A stretch of DNA of 60,893 bases from an uncultured Bacteroidales bacterium. Lineage in GTDB: Bacteria > Bacteroidota > Bacteroidia > Bacteroidales > UBA3663. The stretch spans positions 1 to 60,893 of the forward strand of contig CAJOLH010000007.1 in NCBI GenBank assembly GCA_905235375.1, written 5' to 3'. Each line of letters begins with the position of its first letter. The stretch's first letter is position 1. A program made the translations under genes and the position numbers. The notes below the pieces were generated by a model, which was not told where the DNA came from, did not search any database, and was given only the letters and a program-made list of their open reading frames with translations. Below are positions 25,150 to 34,338 of this stretch, in pieces.

Positions 25150-27213
25150 ATGAAGGTTTGTATCGCCGAGAAACCGAGCGTAGCGCAGAGCATAGCACAG
25201 ATACTTGGAGCCACCCAGGGAGGATCACGCCAAGGCTACTGGGAGGGTAATGGCTACCAGGTGACGTGGACGTTCGGGCACCTTTGTGAACTGAAGAACC
25301 CCGACGAATATGACCCGAAATGGAAGGCATGGAGTATTGTTTGGCTTCCAATCATTCCGCAGAAGTTCGGCATTTCGCTCAAGGATGACGAAGGAGTGCG
25401 TAAGCAATTCGAAGTCATCAGCCGCCTCTATGCCAATGCCGAGTGCATCATCAACTGCGGAGATGCCGGTCAGGAAGGAGAATTGATACAACGCTGGGTC
25501 ATGCAAAAGGCGGGTGCCATCGAACGTGAACACGCTGGAAAAATCCCCATCTATCGACTGTGGATCAACTCTATGACAGATGAAGCCATTCGCGAAGGAT
25601 TCCAGCATCTTGAACTTCAGGCGAAATACGACCGGCTCTACATGGCGGGTCTCAGTCGTGCCATCGGTGACTGGCTTTTGGGTATGAATGCCACCCGTCT
25701 CTACACGCTCCGTTACGGCCAAACAGGACAACGACAGGTGATTTCCATTGGCCGTGTCCAAACGCCCACCTTGGCCATGATAGTCAAGCGTCATTTTGAG
25801 ATTGTCAACTTCGTGCCCCAGCAGTATTGGGAACTCAAGACGGTATATCGTGACGTCACTTTCAATAGCACCAAAGGCCGCTACGAAAAGATGGAAGAGG
25901 CGCAAGCTGCTCTCGAAGCCATCAAGGGCAGTCTCTTCACCATCACCGATGTTCAGAAGAAGTCAGGCAAGGAGAGTCCCAAGCGACTTTATGACCTCAC
26001 TTCCCTTCAGGTCGATTGCAACCGTAAGTTCGGATTCAGTGCCGAACAGACCCTCCAGCTTATCCAAAGCCTTTACGAGAAGAAGGTCGCTACTTATCCG
26101 CGTGTCGATACAACCTATTTGCCTGATGATGTCTATCCCAAGTGCCCGAATATCCTCAAGGGCTTGCGTGGCTATGAGCAATTGACGACTGCCCTGCTTG
26201 AACCGAACAAGAAGCTCCAGAAGTCGCGAAATGTGTTCGACAATTCAAAGGTCACCGACCATCATGCCATCATTCCGACGGGTGTCCCCGCCAATAATCT
26301 GAGTGCTGAGGAGCGTCAGGTCTATGATCTTGTCACGCGTCGTTTTATTTCTGTTTTTTATCCTGATTGTAAGTTCAATACGACTACCGTCTTGGGCGAA
26401 GCTTCAAAGGTCGAATTCAAGGCTACCGGTAAGCTTATCGTTGATCCAGGTTGGCGTATCGTCTATGCTGGAGAAAAAGACGATGATGACGACAAGGAAG
26501 GTGCATCCATCCTGCCGGAATTTACGGTAGGCGAGAGTGGTCCGCATACGCCTTCCCTGCTCGAAAAATGGACGCAACCTCCCAAGTTATACACCGAAGC
26601 CTCGTTGCTTCGTGCGATGGAGACTGCTGGCAAACAGTGTGAGGACGAGTCGTTGCGCGAAGCGATGAAGGAGAATGGAATTGGACGTCCTTCTACGCGT
26701 GCCGCTATCATCGAGACGCTGTTCAAGCGGCGTTACATCCGTAAGGAAAAGAAGAATCTCATTGCTACACAGACGGGCATCGATGTCATTCAGGTAATCC
26801 ATGAGGAGCTTCTCAAAAGTCCCGAACTGACAGGCCAATGGGAGCGAAAACTACGAATGATTGAGCGTGGTGAATATGAGGCGAGCCTTTTCATCTCCGA
26901 ACTCAAGCAGATGGTGATCGACATCATCCATAGCGTCATGTCTGACCAGACTAATCGTCAGGTCGCCTACGTAAACCCTGAGGAGGAGAAGCGTCAGGCC
27001 GCTGCAGAGAAGAAAGCTGCCGCCGCCGAAAAGAAAGCTGCAGCAGAAAAACGTCCAAGTCAACCACGTCGCCCTCGTAAACCCAAACTGCAGGTGCCCG
27101 AAAAGTGCCCGTTGTGTGGAGGCGATGTTCTCAAGGGCAAGACAGCTTATGGGTGTTCCAACTGGCGTACAGGGTGCACCTGGAGACTTCCTTTTGACGC
27201 ATCCAACTCATAA
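25150..27213 (+). CDS. topB: DNA topoisomerase III (type IA)
   Basis: A 687-residue type IA topoisomerase that relaxes and decatenates DNA through a 5'-phosphotyrosine. The TOPRIM domain opens the protein (MKVCIAEKPSVAQ) with GDAGQEGELIQRW as its acidic motif. The catalytic tyrosine is Tyr316 in TYPRVDTTYLP. The core ends with ENGIGRPSTRAAIIETL. A lysine/alanine-rich linker (about residues 620-650) joins a C-terminal single zinc finger, CPLCGG ... CSNWRTGC. The ATG at 25150 gives the standard N-terminus; the frame extends upstream through a TTG-rich leader. Confidence 0.95.
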   Translation: MKVCIAEKPSVAQSIAQILGATQGGSRQGYWEGNGYQVTWTFGHLCELKNPDEYDPKWKAWSIVWLPIIPQKFGISLKDDEGVRKQFEVISRLYANAECIINCGDAGQEGELIQRWVMQKAGAIEREHAGKIPIYRLWINSMTDEAIREGFQHLELQAKYDRLYMAGLSRAIGDWLLGMNATRLYTLRYGQTGQRQVISIGRVQTPTLAMIVKRHFEIVNFVPQQYWELKTVYRDVTFNSTKGRYEKMEEAQAALEAIKGSLFTITDVQKKSGKESPKRLYDLTSLQVDCNRKFGFSAEQTLQLIQSLYEKKVATYPRVDTTYLPDDVYPKCPNILKGLRGYEQLTTALLEPNKKLQKSRNVFDNSKVTDHHAIIPTGVPANNLSAEERQVYDLVTRRFISVFYPDCKFNTTTVLGEASKVEFKATGKLIVDPGWRIVYAGEKDDDDDKEGASILPEFTVGESGPHTPSLLEKWTQPPKLYTEASLLRAMETAGKQCEDESLREAMKENGIGRPSTRAAIIETLFKRRYIRKEKKNLIATQTGIDVIQVIHEELLKSPELTGQWERKLRMIERGEYEASLFISELKQMVIDIIHSVMSDQTNRQVAYVNPEEEKRQAAAEKKAAAAEKKAAAEKRPSQPRRPRKPKLQVPEKCPLCGGDVLKGKTAYGCSNWRTGCTWRLPFDASNS

Positions 27214-27268
27214 AATAGCATAAAATCCTCCTACTTTTTAGGCTATATGCAAAAAAATACGGCAAAGG

Positions 27269-27300
27269 TTTGGCAAAATCGAAGAAAATGCCTACCTTTG
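27269..27300 (+). promoter_or_regulatory. Promoter for lptD
   Basis: TTTG at 27269-27272 and TACCTTTG at 27293-27300 are separated by 20 nt. Transcription would begin near 27307, leaving a leader of only about 9 nt before the ATG at 27316, close to leaderless. Confidence 0.75.
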
Positions 27301-27315
27301 TCGCGTTTTTAAATA

Positions 27316-30186
27316 ATGCAGACGTTTTTTCGACGACATATACACAAGGGCAATGTCCCTATATTGCTTACTCTAATCCTTCTGCTGGCACCCCTGTGTC
27401 TCGGCAGAAGAGTTGATGCCAAACCTCTGCCTTTGCCCCTCATCGATACGTTGTGGGAATCTATTGATTCCCTTTCGCTTCCCGTTTCCTCGTCCGACAC
27501 ACTCGCCGACAGCGTTCCCATCGATTCCATTTCCATGTCTGCCGACAGTCTCGCCGTCGATAGTCTTATCGCCGATTCTGCATCCACTAAACCCGTGGGC
27601 GGCGGTCTGACCGCTGTGGTCAATTACAAGGCACAGGACTCGCTGGTGTTTGCGGCTGGCAACATGGCTTGGCTTTATGGCTCTTCGCAGGTTACCTATA
27701 CCGACATCACTCTCGATGCTGAGCGCCTCCAGCTCTCACTCGACAGTTCCCTCGTGCATGCCAACGGCGTTCCCGACACCATCACGGGTCAACTAAAGGG
27801 CAAACCCGTCTTCAAGGACAATTCCGGCGAGTACGAGACGCGCACCATGTCATACAACTTCAAGACGGCCAAAGGATTCATCTGCGATGTCACCTCCCAG
27901 CAGGGTGAAGGCTACGTTACGGGTGGAGTAACCAAGAAGATGCCCAACAACGATATCTATCTTGAAAACGGACGCTATACCACTTGTGACCAGATTGAGT
28001 GCCCTCACTTCTATATCGAGCTCACCAAGGGACGTTTGCGCCCCAACAAGAATATCGTTACAGGTCCAGCCTATCTTGTCGTAGCTGATGTTCCATTGCC
28101 CATCGCAATTCCTTTTGGCTACTTCCCATTTACCAAGTCCTATACCAGTGGCGTCCTAATGCCAACCTATGGTGCTGACCAAACCAAGGGACTCTATTTG
28201 CGCGATGGCGGTTACTACTTCGCCATCAACGATTATGTCGATCTGGCTCTTCGAAGCGAGATCTATACTAAGGGCTCCTGGGCTCTTTCTGCCGAAAGCC
28301 GATATGCTGTCCGTTACAAATTCAAGGGTAATTTCTCCTTCAGTTATAATGTTGCCAAGACGGGCGACAAGGGGTTGTCGGACTATGTAGAGCAGAAGAA
28401 CATGAAGGTCACATGGAGTCATTCGCAGGACTCGCGTTTCAATCCGAACCTGAATCTTTCGGCCAATGTCAACTTCACGACCTCGGGTTATGAGCGCAGC
28501 AACACTACCTCAATCTACAGTAGCGACCTGACAACTTCGACCAAGCAGTCAACCATCAATGCAAGCTATAAGATTCCCAACACCAAGTGGAACCTCTCGT
28601 CATCGGCCAGCATTACGCAACGCACCACCGACTCCACCCTCGTTGTCACCTTGCCACAGCTCACTGCTTCGATGAGCACGTGGTATCCCTTCAAACGCAA
28701 GCAGAAGAGCGGCTCTGACCGTTGGTACGAAAAGATCTCGATGACTTACAACATGAACATGGTCAATAAGATCACGACCAAGGAAAGTGAGTTCGGACAG
28801 AAGAACATCCTTCGCGACTGGGAGAACGGCATCAAGCACAGTCTGCCTATCGGGGCAACATTCACGGCTGCCAAGTATATTCAGATTTCGCCGCGATTCA
28901 ATTTCACCGACCGTATGTACAGCCACAAGACCGTGCAGTATTATGATCCCTCAATGGTAAACTCCAATGGTTCATACGGCGGCATCGCCAAGGATACAGT
29001 CTATGGTTTCTACAATGCTTACGACTTCAGCACCTCCTTGAGTTTCTCCACCAAGCTCTATGGATTCTTCAAACCGTTGTGGAAAAAATCACGCCTCTTT
29101 GCCGTTCGTCATGTGCTGACCCCCAACATCTCGTTCAGTTACACTCCCGACTTCAGCGAGAAAAAGTACGGCAGCTGGGGCACATATTACGTGCCCGACA
29201 GCACTTCGGTTACCGGACGGCGTGAGGTGCGCTACAGTTATTTCCAGGGCTATACGCAGGGAGGAACGTCGCAAGGTCGCAGCGGCTCCATCTCTTTGTC
29301 ATTGGACAACAACATCGAGGCAAAGATTCGTTCCGACAAGGATTCCTCGGGCTACAAGAAGATATCTCTTATCGACAAGCTGTCCACCAGTATTTCCTAC
29401 AACTTGGTTGCCGACTCTATGCGATGGAGTACCACCGTGCCTATCAACGCAACGATCAAGATGGGCAAGAACTCATCCATGAATCTCAACACGACATGGG
29501 ACGTCTATAAGTACGATGAAAACGGGCGTCATTACGACCGTCCCCGTTGGAAAGATGGTGAGTTCCTCCGCTTGATGTCAACAGGTTACTCGTTCAACTA
29601 TTCGCTCAACAATCAGAAACTCGCTAAACTCTTTGGACGAGGTAGCGGCGATGACGAGGAAGAGGACGATAGTTACGAACTCGATAGCGAGGATGGTTAT
29701 GTTGAGGAGGATCTTGACCCGACAAGTCTCGAAGGTATGCAGCGAAATGCGGAAAAACGGAAGCGAAAAGAGAAGAAGGCTGCCGGAACGTATGATGACG
29801 ATGGTTATCTTGTCTGGACCGTGCCCTGGTCACTCAACATCTCCTATTCGATGCGCTATCAGTACAAGACGTTCAACAAGGAGAAACGCGAATTTGATCG
29901 CGGCATCGTACATAGTGCTACCTTGAGTGGAACCTTGCAACCCACCAAAGGCTGGAACTTCTCATTCAATGCCTCCTACGACTTGAACCTCCATAAGGTT
30001 ACTTATATGAACATCAACGCAAGCCGTGATATGCATTGCTGGATGCTTACAGCTTCGCTCAATCCATTAGGCCAATTTGCATCTTTCAATGTGAATATTG
30101 CAGTCAAGAGTTCCATGCTCTCCGACCTCAAGTATCAAAAGTCGAGCGTATCGCGCAGCAACAAGATCCAATGGTATAACGACTAA
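27316..30186 (+). CDS. lptD: LPS-assembly protein LptD
   Basis: A 956-residue outer-membrane protein that inserts lipopolysaccharide into the outer leaflet. The order is a signal peptide ending near residue 30, a serine/aspartate-rich linker, an OstA-type beta-jellyroll (roughly 100-230, with GNMAWLYGSSQVTYTD and AERLQLSLDSS), then a beta-barrel whose strands are rich in alternating aromatic and polar residues. A very acidic, then basic, insertion lies around residues 775-825 (DDEEEDDSYELDSEDGY). The family plan and length fit Bacteroidetes LptD. The stop is one base before the hisH start codon. Confidence 0.92.
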   Translation: MQTFFRRHIHKGNVPILLTLILLLAPLCLGRRVDAKPLPLPLIDTLWESIDSLSLPVSSSDTLADSVPIDSISMSADSLAVDSLIADSASTKPVGGGLTAVVNYKAQDSLVFAAGNMAWLYGSSQVTYTDITLDAERLQLSLDSSLVHANGVPDTITGQLKGKPVFKDNSGEYETRTMSYNFKTAKGFICDVTSQQGEGYVTGGVTKKMPNNDIYLENGRYTTCDQIECPHFYIELTKGRLRPNKNIVTGPAYLVVADVPLPIAIPFGYFPFTKSYTSGVLMPTYGADQTKGLYLRDGGYYFAINDYVDLALRSEIYTKGSWALSAESRYAVRYKFKGNFSFSYNVAKTGDKGLSDYVEQKNMKVTWSHSQDSRFNPNLNLSANVNFTTSGYERSNTTSIYSSDLTTSTKQSTINASYKIPNTKWNLSSSASITQRTTDSTLVVTLPQLTASMSTWYPFKRKQKSGSDRWYEKISMTYNMNMVNKITTKESEFGQKNILRDWENGIKHSLPIGATFTAAKYIQISPRFNFTDRMYSHKTVQYYDPSMVNSNGSYGGIAKDTVYGFYNAYDFSTSLSFSTKLYGFFKPLWKKSRLFAVRHVLTPNISFSYTPDFSEKKYGSWGTYYVPDSTSVTGRREVRYSYFQGYTQGGTSQGRSGSISLSLDNNIEAKIRSDKDSSGYKKISLIDKLSTSISYNLVADSMRWSTTVPINATIKMGKNSSMNLNTTWDVYKYDENGRHYDRPRWKDGEFLRLMSTGYSFNYSLNNQKLAKLFGRGSGDDEEEDDSYELDSEDGYVEEDLDPTSLEGMQRNAEKRKRKEKKAAGTYDDDGYLVWTVPWSLNISYSMRYQYKTFNKEKREFDRGIVHSATLSGTLQPTKGWNFSFNASYDLNLHKVTYMNINASRDMHCWMLTASLNPLGQFASFNVNIAVKSSMLSDLKYQKSSVSRSNKIQWYND

Positions 30187-30187
30187 A

Positions 30188-30862
30188 ATGAAAGTAGCGA
30201 TTATCAAATATAACGCAGGCAACATCTACAGTGTATATTGCGCCTGTAAGCGTCTTGGACACGATGCCATCATCACCGACGACCCTGTTGTCATTCGTCA
30301 GGCCGACCGCGTCATCTTCCCTGGAGTGGGCGAGGCGCGTGCAGCCATGCAGCATCTCAACCGAACCGGTCTGTCCGAAGTTATTCGTGGTCTTCGACAG
30401 CCTGTCCTTGGCATATGCATTGGTATGCAGCTCCTTTGCCGTCATAGTGAGGAGGGTGATGTCGATTGCCTTGGCATCTTTGATGTCCCTGTTATTCGTT
30501 TCCGTCCCTCATCCAGGAATTACAAGGTTCCTCAGATGGGATGGAATACTATCGAACGATTCAAAGGGTTGCTCCCGAAGGCCGAGTCAGAAGAAAGCGA
30601 AGAGGCTGATAAGTTCGAGGGGTGCGAAAGGACTTCCGAAACTGGCAACCCGAATCCATTGTTTATCAATCTGCACGAAGGCGATTACGTCTATTATGTG
30701 CATAGTTTTCATGTTCCAATCTGTCCCTATACCATAGCTCAGACCGATTATGACGGTTTCTATAGTGCTGCCCTCCACAAGGACAATTTCTGGGCTACCC
30801 AGTTTCATCCCGAGAAGTCGGGACCTGTAGGTGAACAGATTTTACGTAACTTTTTGTCATGA
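30188..30862 (+). CDS. hisH: Imidazole glycerol phosphate synthase, glutamine amidotransferase subunit
   Basis: A 224-residue class I glutaminase subunit that supplies ammonia to HisF. The catalytic triad is Cys77 in LGICIGMQ, His207 and Glu209 in QFHPEKSG. The oxyanion-type loop is FPGVGEARAAM. An insertion with many acidic and basic residues (about 130-150, AESEESEEADKFEG) is longer than usual. The ATG at 30188 follows the lptD stop directly, and the hisA start overlaps the hisH stop (ATGA). Confidence 0.95.
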   Translation: MKVAIIKYNAGNIYSVYCACKRLGHDAIITDDPVVIRQADRVIFPGVGEARAAMQHLNRTGLSEVIRGLRQPVLGICIGMQLLCRHSEEGDVDCLGIFDVPVIRFRPSSRNYKVPQMGWNTIERFKGLLPKAESEESEEADKFEGCERTSETGNPNPLFINLHEGDYVYYVHSFHVPICPYTIAQTDYDGFYSAALHKDNFWATQFHPEKSGPVGEQILRNFLS

Positions 30863-31590
30863 TTGAAATAATCCCGGCCGTTGACATCATCGACGGCAAA
30901 CTCGTTCGCCTCACGAAAGGCGATTATGATACGAAGAAAGAATACAGTCAAGACCCGTTTGAGACTGCCCGTCAGTTCGAAGCCATCGGCATCCATCGTC
31001 TTCATCTGGTTGACCTCGATGGTGCCAAAGGTGGTCACATTGTCAACCATCGCATCCTCGAAAAGATTGCAACACATACCAATCTTGTAGTCGATTTTGG
31101 CGGTGGACTGAAGAGCGATGACGATGTTCGCATTGCCTTCGAGAGTGGTGCGCAGATGATTACAGGTGGCTCCATCGCAGTGCAACGTCCCCAGCTTTTT
31201 CTGGATTGGCTCCAGAAGTACGGCCCCGACCGTGTCATCCTTGGTGCCGACATCAAGGAGGGTCGTATTGCCATCCAAGGCTGGCTTGAGGAGAGCGATG
31301 CTCGTTGGCAGACGTTCCTTGAGAGCTACACCGCTCGTGGTATCAGAAAGGTTATCTCCACCGACATCTCGCGCGATGGTATGATGGCAGGTCCAGCCAC
31401 CGAACTCTATAAGGATATGATGGCGGATTTCCCAGACCTTTATGTGATCGCATCTGGTGGTGTCAGTTGCATGATGGATGTGCTCCAGCTTGAAGCTGCC
31501 AACGTGCCTGCTGTCATCATTGGAAAAGCCATCTATGAGGGCCGAATCACCTTCTCCGATCTTGAACGCTACCAACAGAACAATTCATAA
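30859..31590 (+). CDS. hisA: ProFAR isomerase (1-(5-phosphoribosyl)-5-[(5-phosphoribosylamino)methylideneamino] imidazole-4-carboxamide isomerase)
   Basis: A 243-residue TIM barrel catalysing the fourth step of histidine synthesis. Markers: IIPAVDIIDGKLVRLTKGD with the catalytic aspartate, VDLDGAKGG, VDFGGGLKS and GADIKEGRIAIQGW, and a late IASGGVS phosphate-binding turn. It starts in the ATGA overlap with hisH. The following hisF gene begins 42 nt later after an AT-rich spacer. Confidence 0.96.
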   Translation: MIEIIPAVDIIDGKLVRLTKGDYDTKKEYSQDPFETARQFEAIGIHRLHLVDLDGAKGGHIVNHRILEKIATHTNLVVDFGGGLKSDDDVRIAFESGAQMITGGSIAVQRPQLFLDWLQKYGPDRVILGADIKEGRIAIQGWLEESDARWQTFLESYTARGIRKVISTDISRDGMMAGPATELYKDMMADFPDLYVIASGGVSCMMDVLQLEAANVPAVIIGKAIYEGRITFSDLERYQQNNS

Positions 31591-31632
31591 TTTTAATTGT
31601 TAATTGTTCATTATTAATTGTCAATTCCAACG

Positions 31633-32391
31633 ATGTTAGCAAAACGCATCATCCCGTGTCTCGACGTCAAGGACGGTACAACAGTCAAGGGAGTTCAGTT
31701 TGTCAACTTCCGCGATGCAGGTGACCCCGTTGAACTCGGAAAGCAATATAGTCAGATGGGAGCCGACGAACTGGTCTATCTTGACATCACGGCCTCCCAT
31801 GAGGGCCGACGTACCTTCACCGACCTCGTGCGTCGCATCGCTGCCGAGGTTTCCATCCCTTTCACAGTGGGTGGTGGCATACATGAACTCAGCGATGTCG
31901 AACGCCTTCTCGCTGCCGGTGCCGATAAGGTGTCAGTCAATTCGTCCGCTCTGCGTCGTCCTGAGCTTATCACCGAGATTGCTGAGCGTTTTGGCCGCCA
32001 GGAGTGTGTCTGTGCCATCGATGCACGTCTTGAGGACGATGGCCAGTGGCGATGCTACCTTAATGGAGGTCGTATCCCCACCCAACGTTACCTCTTCGAA
32101 TGGGCTCACGAAGCACAGGAACGTGGTGCAGGCGAGATACTTTTCACTTCGATGAATCACGACGGTTCGAAGCAAGGTTTCGCCAACGATGCCCTCGCTC
32201 GTCTTTCCGATGAGCTCTCTATTCCCATCATTGCATCGGGCGGAGCAGGCACCAAGGAGCATTTCCTTGACGTCTTTCAGATTGGACACGCTGATGCTGC
32301 CTTAGCTGCGTCCGTCTTCCATTTTGGCGAGATTCCGATGCGCGACCTCAAGCAATATCTTGCCGCTAATGGTATCCCTGTCCGTCTCTAA
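31633..32391 (+). CDS. hisF: Imidazole glycerol phosphate synthase, cyclase subunit
   Basis: A 252-residue TIM barrel that joins with HisH to form imidazole glycerol phosphate and AICAR. Markers: [22 protein letters not shown] with the catalytic aspartate, [29 protein letters not shown] and [13 protein letters not shown]. The ATG at 31633 gives the standard N-terminus; the TTG at 31618 in the same frame is not used. AICAR made here is the substrate of the purine enzyme encoded at 13830. Confidence 0.96.
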   Translation: MLAKRIIPCLDVKDGTTVKGVQFVNFRDAGDPVELGKQYSQMGADELVYLDITASHEGRRTFTDLVRRIAAEVSIPFTVGGGIHELSDVERLLAAGADKVSVNSSALRRPELITEIAERFGRQECVCAIDARLEDDGQWRCYLNGGRIPTQRYLFEWAHEAQERGAGEILFTSMNHDGSKQGFANDALARLSDELSIPIIASGGAGTKEHFLDVFQIGHADAALAASVFHFGEIPMRDLKQYLAANGIPVRL

Positions 32392-32468
32392 CGCTCCTTT
32401 CCCAGTCCGTCTGTTGCGATGCCATCTCAACCCCTCATAATTATAACTCCTCTAACCCCCATAAACGA

Positions 32469-33083
32469 ATGCAAATAGATTTCGACAAACTCCAAGGCTT
32501 GGTTCCTGCTGTCATCCAGGATGCGATTACCAATAAGGTCCTCATGTTGGGCTTTATGAATCGTGAGGCCTACGAAAAAACCATCCAGACCGGGCTCGTC
32601 ACATTCTGGAGCCGAACCCGTAATTGCCTTTGGACTAAAGGCGAGACCTCAGGCAACGTGCTGCATGTGGTCAACATTCTCAACGACTGCGATAACGATA
32701 CGCTTCTCATCAAAGTCAACCCCGCAGGCCCCGTATGTCATACAGGTGCAGACACCTGCTGGAATGAAACCAATGATCGCAATCCGCTTCTCTTCCTCTC
32801 CGAACTTCAGGACTTTATCATCAAACGGCATGAAGAAATGCCTGAAGGTTCTTACACCACCAGCCTCTTCAAGGACGGTCTCAACCGTATGGCTCAAAAA
32901 GTGGGAGAGGAGGCACTTGAACTCGTTATCGAAGCTACCAACGGCACCAACGAGCGTCTTATCTACGAAGGCTCCGATATGCTCTATCACCTCATCGTCC
33001 TCCTCACCAGCAAGGGGCTGCGCATCGAGGATCTCGCCTCTGAGCTTGCCGAGCGCCATCAGCCTGGTTGGAAAAAGCATTAA
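32469..33083 (+). CDS. hisIE: Phosphoribosyl-AMP cyclohydrolase / phosphoribosyl-ATP pyrophosphatase
   Basis: A 204-residue fusion enzyme for two early histidine steps. The N-terminal HisI domain shows LMLGFMNREAYEKT, SRTRNCLWTKGETSGN, and the metal ligands in NDCDNDTLL and GPVCHTGADTCW. The C-terminal HisE domain shows RMAQKVGEEALELVIEATN with the acidic metal site. It ends the histidine cluster; hisG, hisD, hisC and hisB are not in the window. ftsE follows after 28 nt. Confidence 0.96.
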   Translation: MQIDFDKLQGLVPAVIQDAITNKVLMLGFMNREAYEKTIQTGLVTFWSRTRNCLWTKGETSGNVLHVVNILNDCDNDTLLIKVNPAGPVCHTGADTCWNETNDRNPLLFLSELQDFIIKRHEEMPEGSYTTSLFKDGLNRMAQKVGEEALELVIEATNGTNERLIYEGSDMLYHLIVLLTSKGLRIEDLASELAERHQPGWKKH

Positions 33084-33111
33084 CCCCTTAGAACCCTTCT
33101 GAACCCCTCCC

Positions 33112-33912
33112 ATGATCCAATACAAGAACGTCACAATAGCACGAGGAGACAACGTCCTCGTTCGCCACATGGACCTCACTGTCGGTGAGGGTGAGTTCGT
33201 CTATCTCATCGGAAAGGTTGGTGCTGGCAAGTCCTCTCTCCTTCGGACCATGTACAAGGATCTCGACATCCTCGAAGGTGATGAAGCCTGCATCTTTGAC
33301 GAATACAACCTCCTTGCTCTTAAGTCCAGCCAGATTCCATATCTCCGTCGTAAGGTTGGTATCATTTTTCAGGACTTCCAGCTACTCACCGACCGTAGTG
33401 TCGAAGCCAATCTCGACTTCGTCCTGCGTGCAACGGGTTGGAAAAATGTCAATGACCGCCGCAATCGCATCGTCGAAGTGCTCGAACTTGTCGATATGGC
33501 AGGTTGTGAAAAACGTATGCCCAACACCCTGTCGGGTGGTGAGCAGCAACGTATCGTAATCGCAAGAGCTCTCCTCAATAGTCCCCGCCTCATTCTCGCC
33601 GACGAGCCTACTGGCAACCTCGACACCGAGACAGGCCATCGCATCGTGAGCCTTCTATACAAGATTTGCAAGGAGCAACATTCCACGGTCATCATGTCAA
33701 CCCACAACCTGGCTTTCCTCAACGATTTCCCAGGTCGTGTAATCCATCTCACCGACAACCAGCTCGTCGAGGTGGGTGGCACTGACGAACCTGACACTCT
33801 CGAAGATGTTATCGCTGAATCAACGCCTGATAGTCTGGTATCGCTGGAAGGAATTCCCAGCGACTTGCTTCACGGTTCAGATGACAACAGTAGTGCTGCA
33901 TCCCATTGCTGA
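33112..33912 (+). CDS. ftsE: Cell-division ABC ATPase FtsE-like
   Basis: A 266-residue ABC ATPase. Walker A is GKVGAGKS (34-41), the Q-loop is in IIFQDFQLL, the signature is LSGGEQQRIVIARAL, Walker B is LILADEPTGNLD, and the switch histidine is in MSTHN. The arrangement and the KSSLLRTMY start of the first helix fit FtsE, partner of FtsX in controlling septal murein hydrolases. A C-terminal tail of about 35 residues (DTLEDVIAESTPDSL onwards) goes beyond the usual domain and overlaps the antisense gene at 33809. No ftsX lies next to it, so other MacB-like roles remain possible. Confidence 0.85.
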   Translation: MIQYKNVTIARGDNVLVRHMDLTVGEGEFVYLIGKVGAGKSSLLRTMYKDLDILEGDEACIFDEYNLLALKSSQIPYLRRKVGIIFQDFQLLTDRSVEANLDFVLRATGWKNVNDRRNRIVEVLELVDMAGCEKRMPNTLSGGEQQRIVIARALLNSPRLILADEPTGNLDTETGHRIVSLLYKICKEQHSTVIMSTHNLAFLNDFPGRVIHLTDNQLVEVGGTDEPDTLEDVIAESTPDSLVSLEGIPSDLLHGSDDNSSAASHC

Positions 33913-34273
33913 CCACCAACCAATCGACACGCAGTGCGATGTTGTAACGCGCCACTTGGTCAAACACGTCTTGTGACAGTCGAACGCTCGGAGCCTTGTA
34001 TTCCACAATCATCAACGCTTCCCCTTCGTCGCCGAAGACCACGCTGTCGCACCTGCGTTCCAGTTGACCCACGCGTATGCAAACTTCATTGCCAATCCTT
34101 CCTGAAGGATAGCTCATCGTCCCAATCAGGTAATGCACAAAGTGCTGGCGCACCCATTCCTCTGGAGTTAGCTTCACCCAGCGGCGACGTTGGGTGTCCC
34201 AGATCTCCATCAGCGAGCTCTTGGGGCTAATCCGAGTGCGAACCTCGTACGATGGCAAATTCAGATTATCCAA
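33809..34273 (-). CDS. HsdR_N-type nuclease-fold protein, 154 aa
   Basis: A single-domain protein resembling the N-terminal domain of type I restriction endonuclease subunits, common as a stand-alone gene in Bacteroidetes. The conserved N-terminal stretch is IWDTQRRRWVKLTPEEWVRQHFVHYL. The PD-(D/E)XK-like site is CDSVVFGDEG followed by MIVEYKAP, with Asp, Glu and Lys placed as in the nuclease core. No restriction or modification genes are near, so a DNA repair or uncharacterised role is likelier than restriction. The last 104 bases overlap ftsE antisense. Confidence 0.85.
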   Translation of the reverse strand: MDNLNLPSYEVRTRISPKSSLMEIWDTQRRRWVKLTPEEWVRQHFVHYLIGTMSYPSGRIGNEVCIRVGQLERRCDSVVFGDEGEALMIVEYKAPSVRLSQDVFDQVARYNIALRVDWLVVSNGMQHYCCHLNREASRWEFLPAIPDYQALIQR

Positions 34274-34315
34274 TTGTTAATTGTTAACTGTTATTTGTTT
34301 GACTTTTTTCGGCGG

Positions 34316-34331
34316 CAAAGGTACAAATTTA
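34316..34331 (-). promoter_or_regulatory. Two candidate -7 boxes for the HsdR_N-type gene
   Basis: The minus strand reads TACCTTTG (34323-34316) and TAAATTTG (34331-34324), both matching TAnnTTTG, 43-58 nt before the ATG. They are adjacent and could give two starts. A clear -33 box was not identified. Confidence 0.5.
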
Positions 34332-34338
34332 TTTTGAC

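Noticed and set aside
25150..27213. topB as a marker of an integrative element
   Set aside because: Type IA topoisomerase III genes occur on Bacteroides conjugative elements, but no integrase, tra or mob genes, or att-like repeats are near; it is flanked by housekeeping genes.
33809..34273. Restriction-modification system
   Set aside because: Only a stand-alone HsdR N-terminal-like domain is present; no helicase part, hsdM or hsdS.
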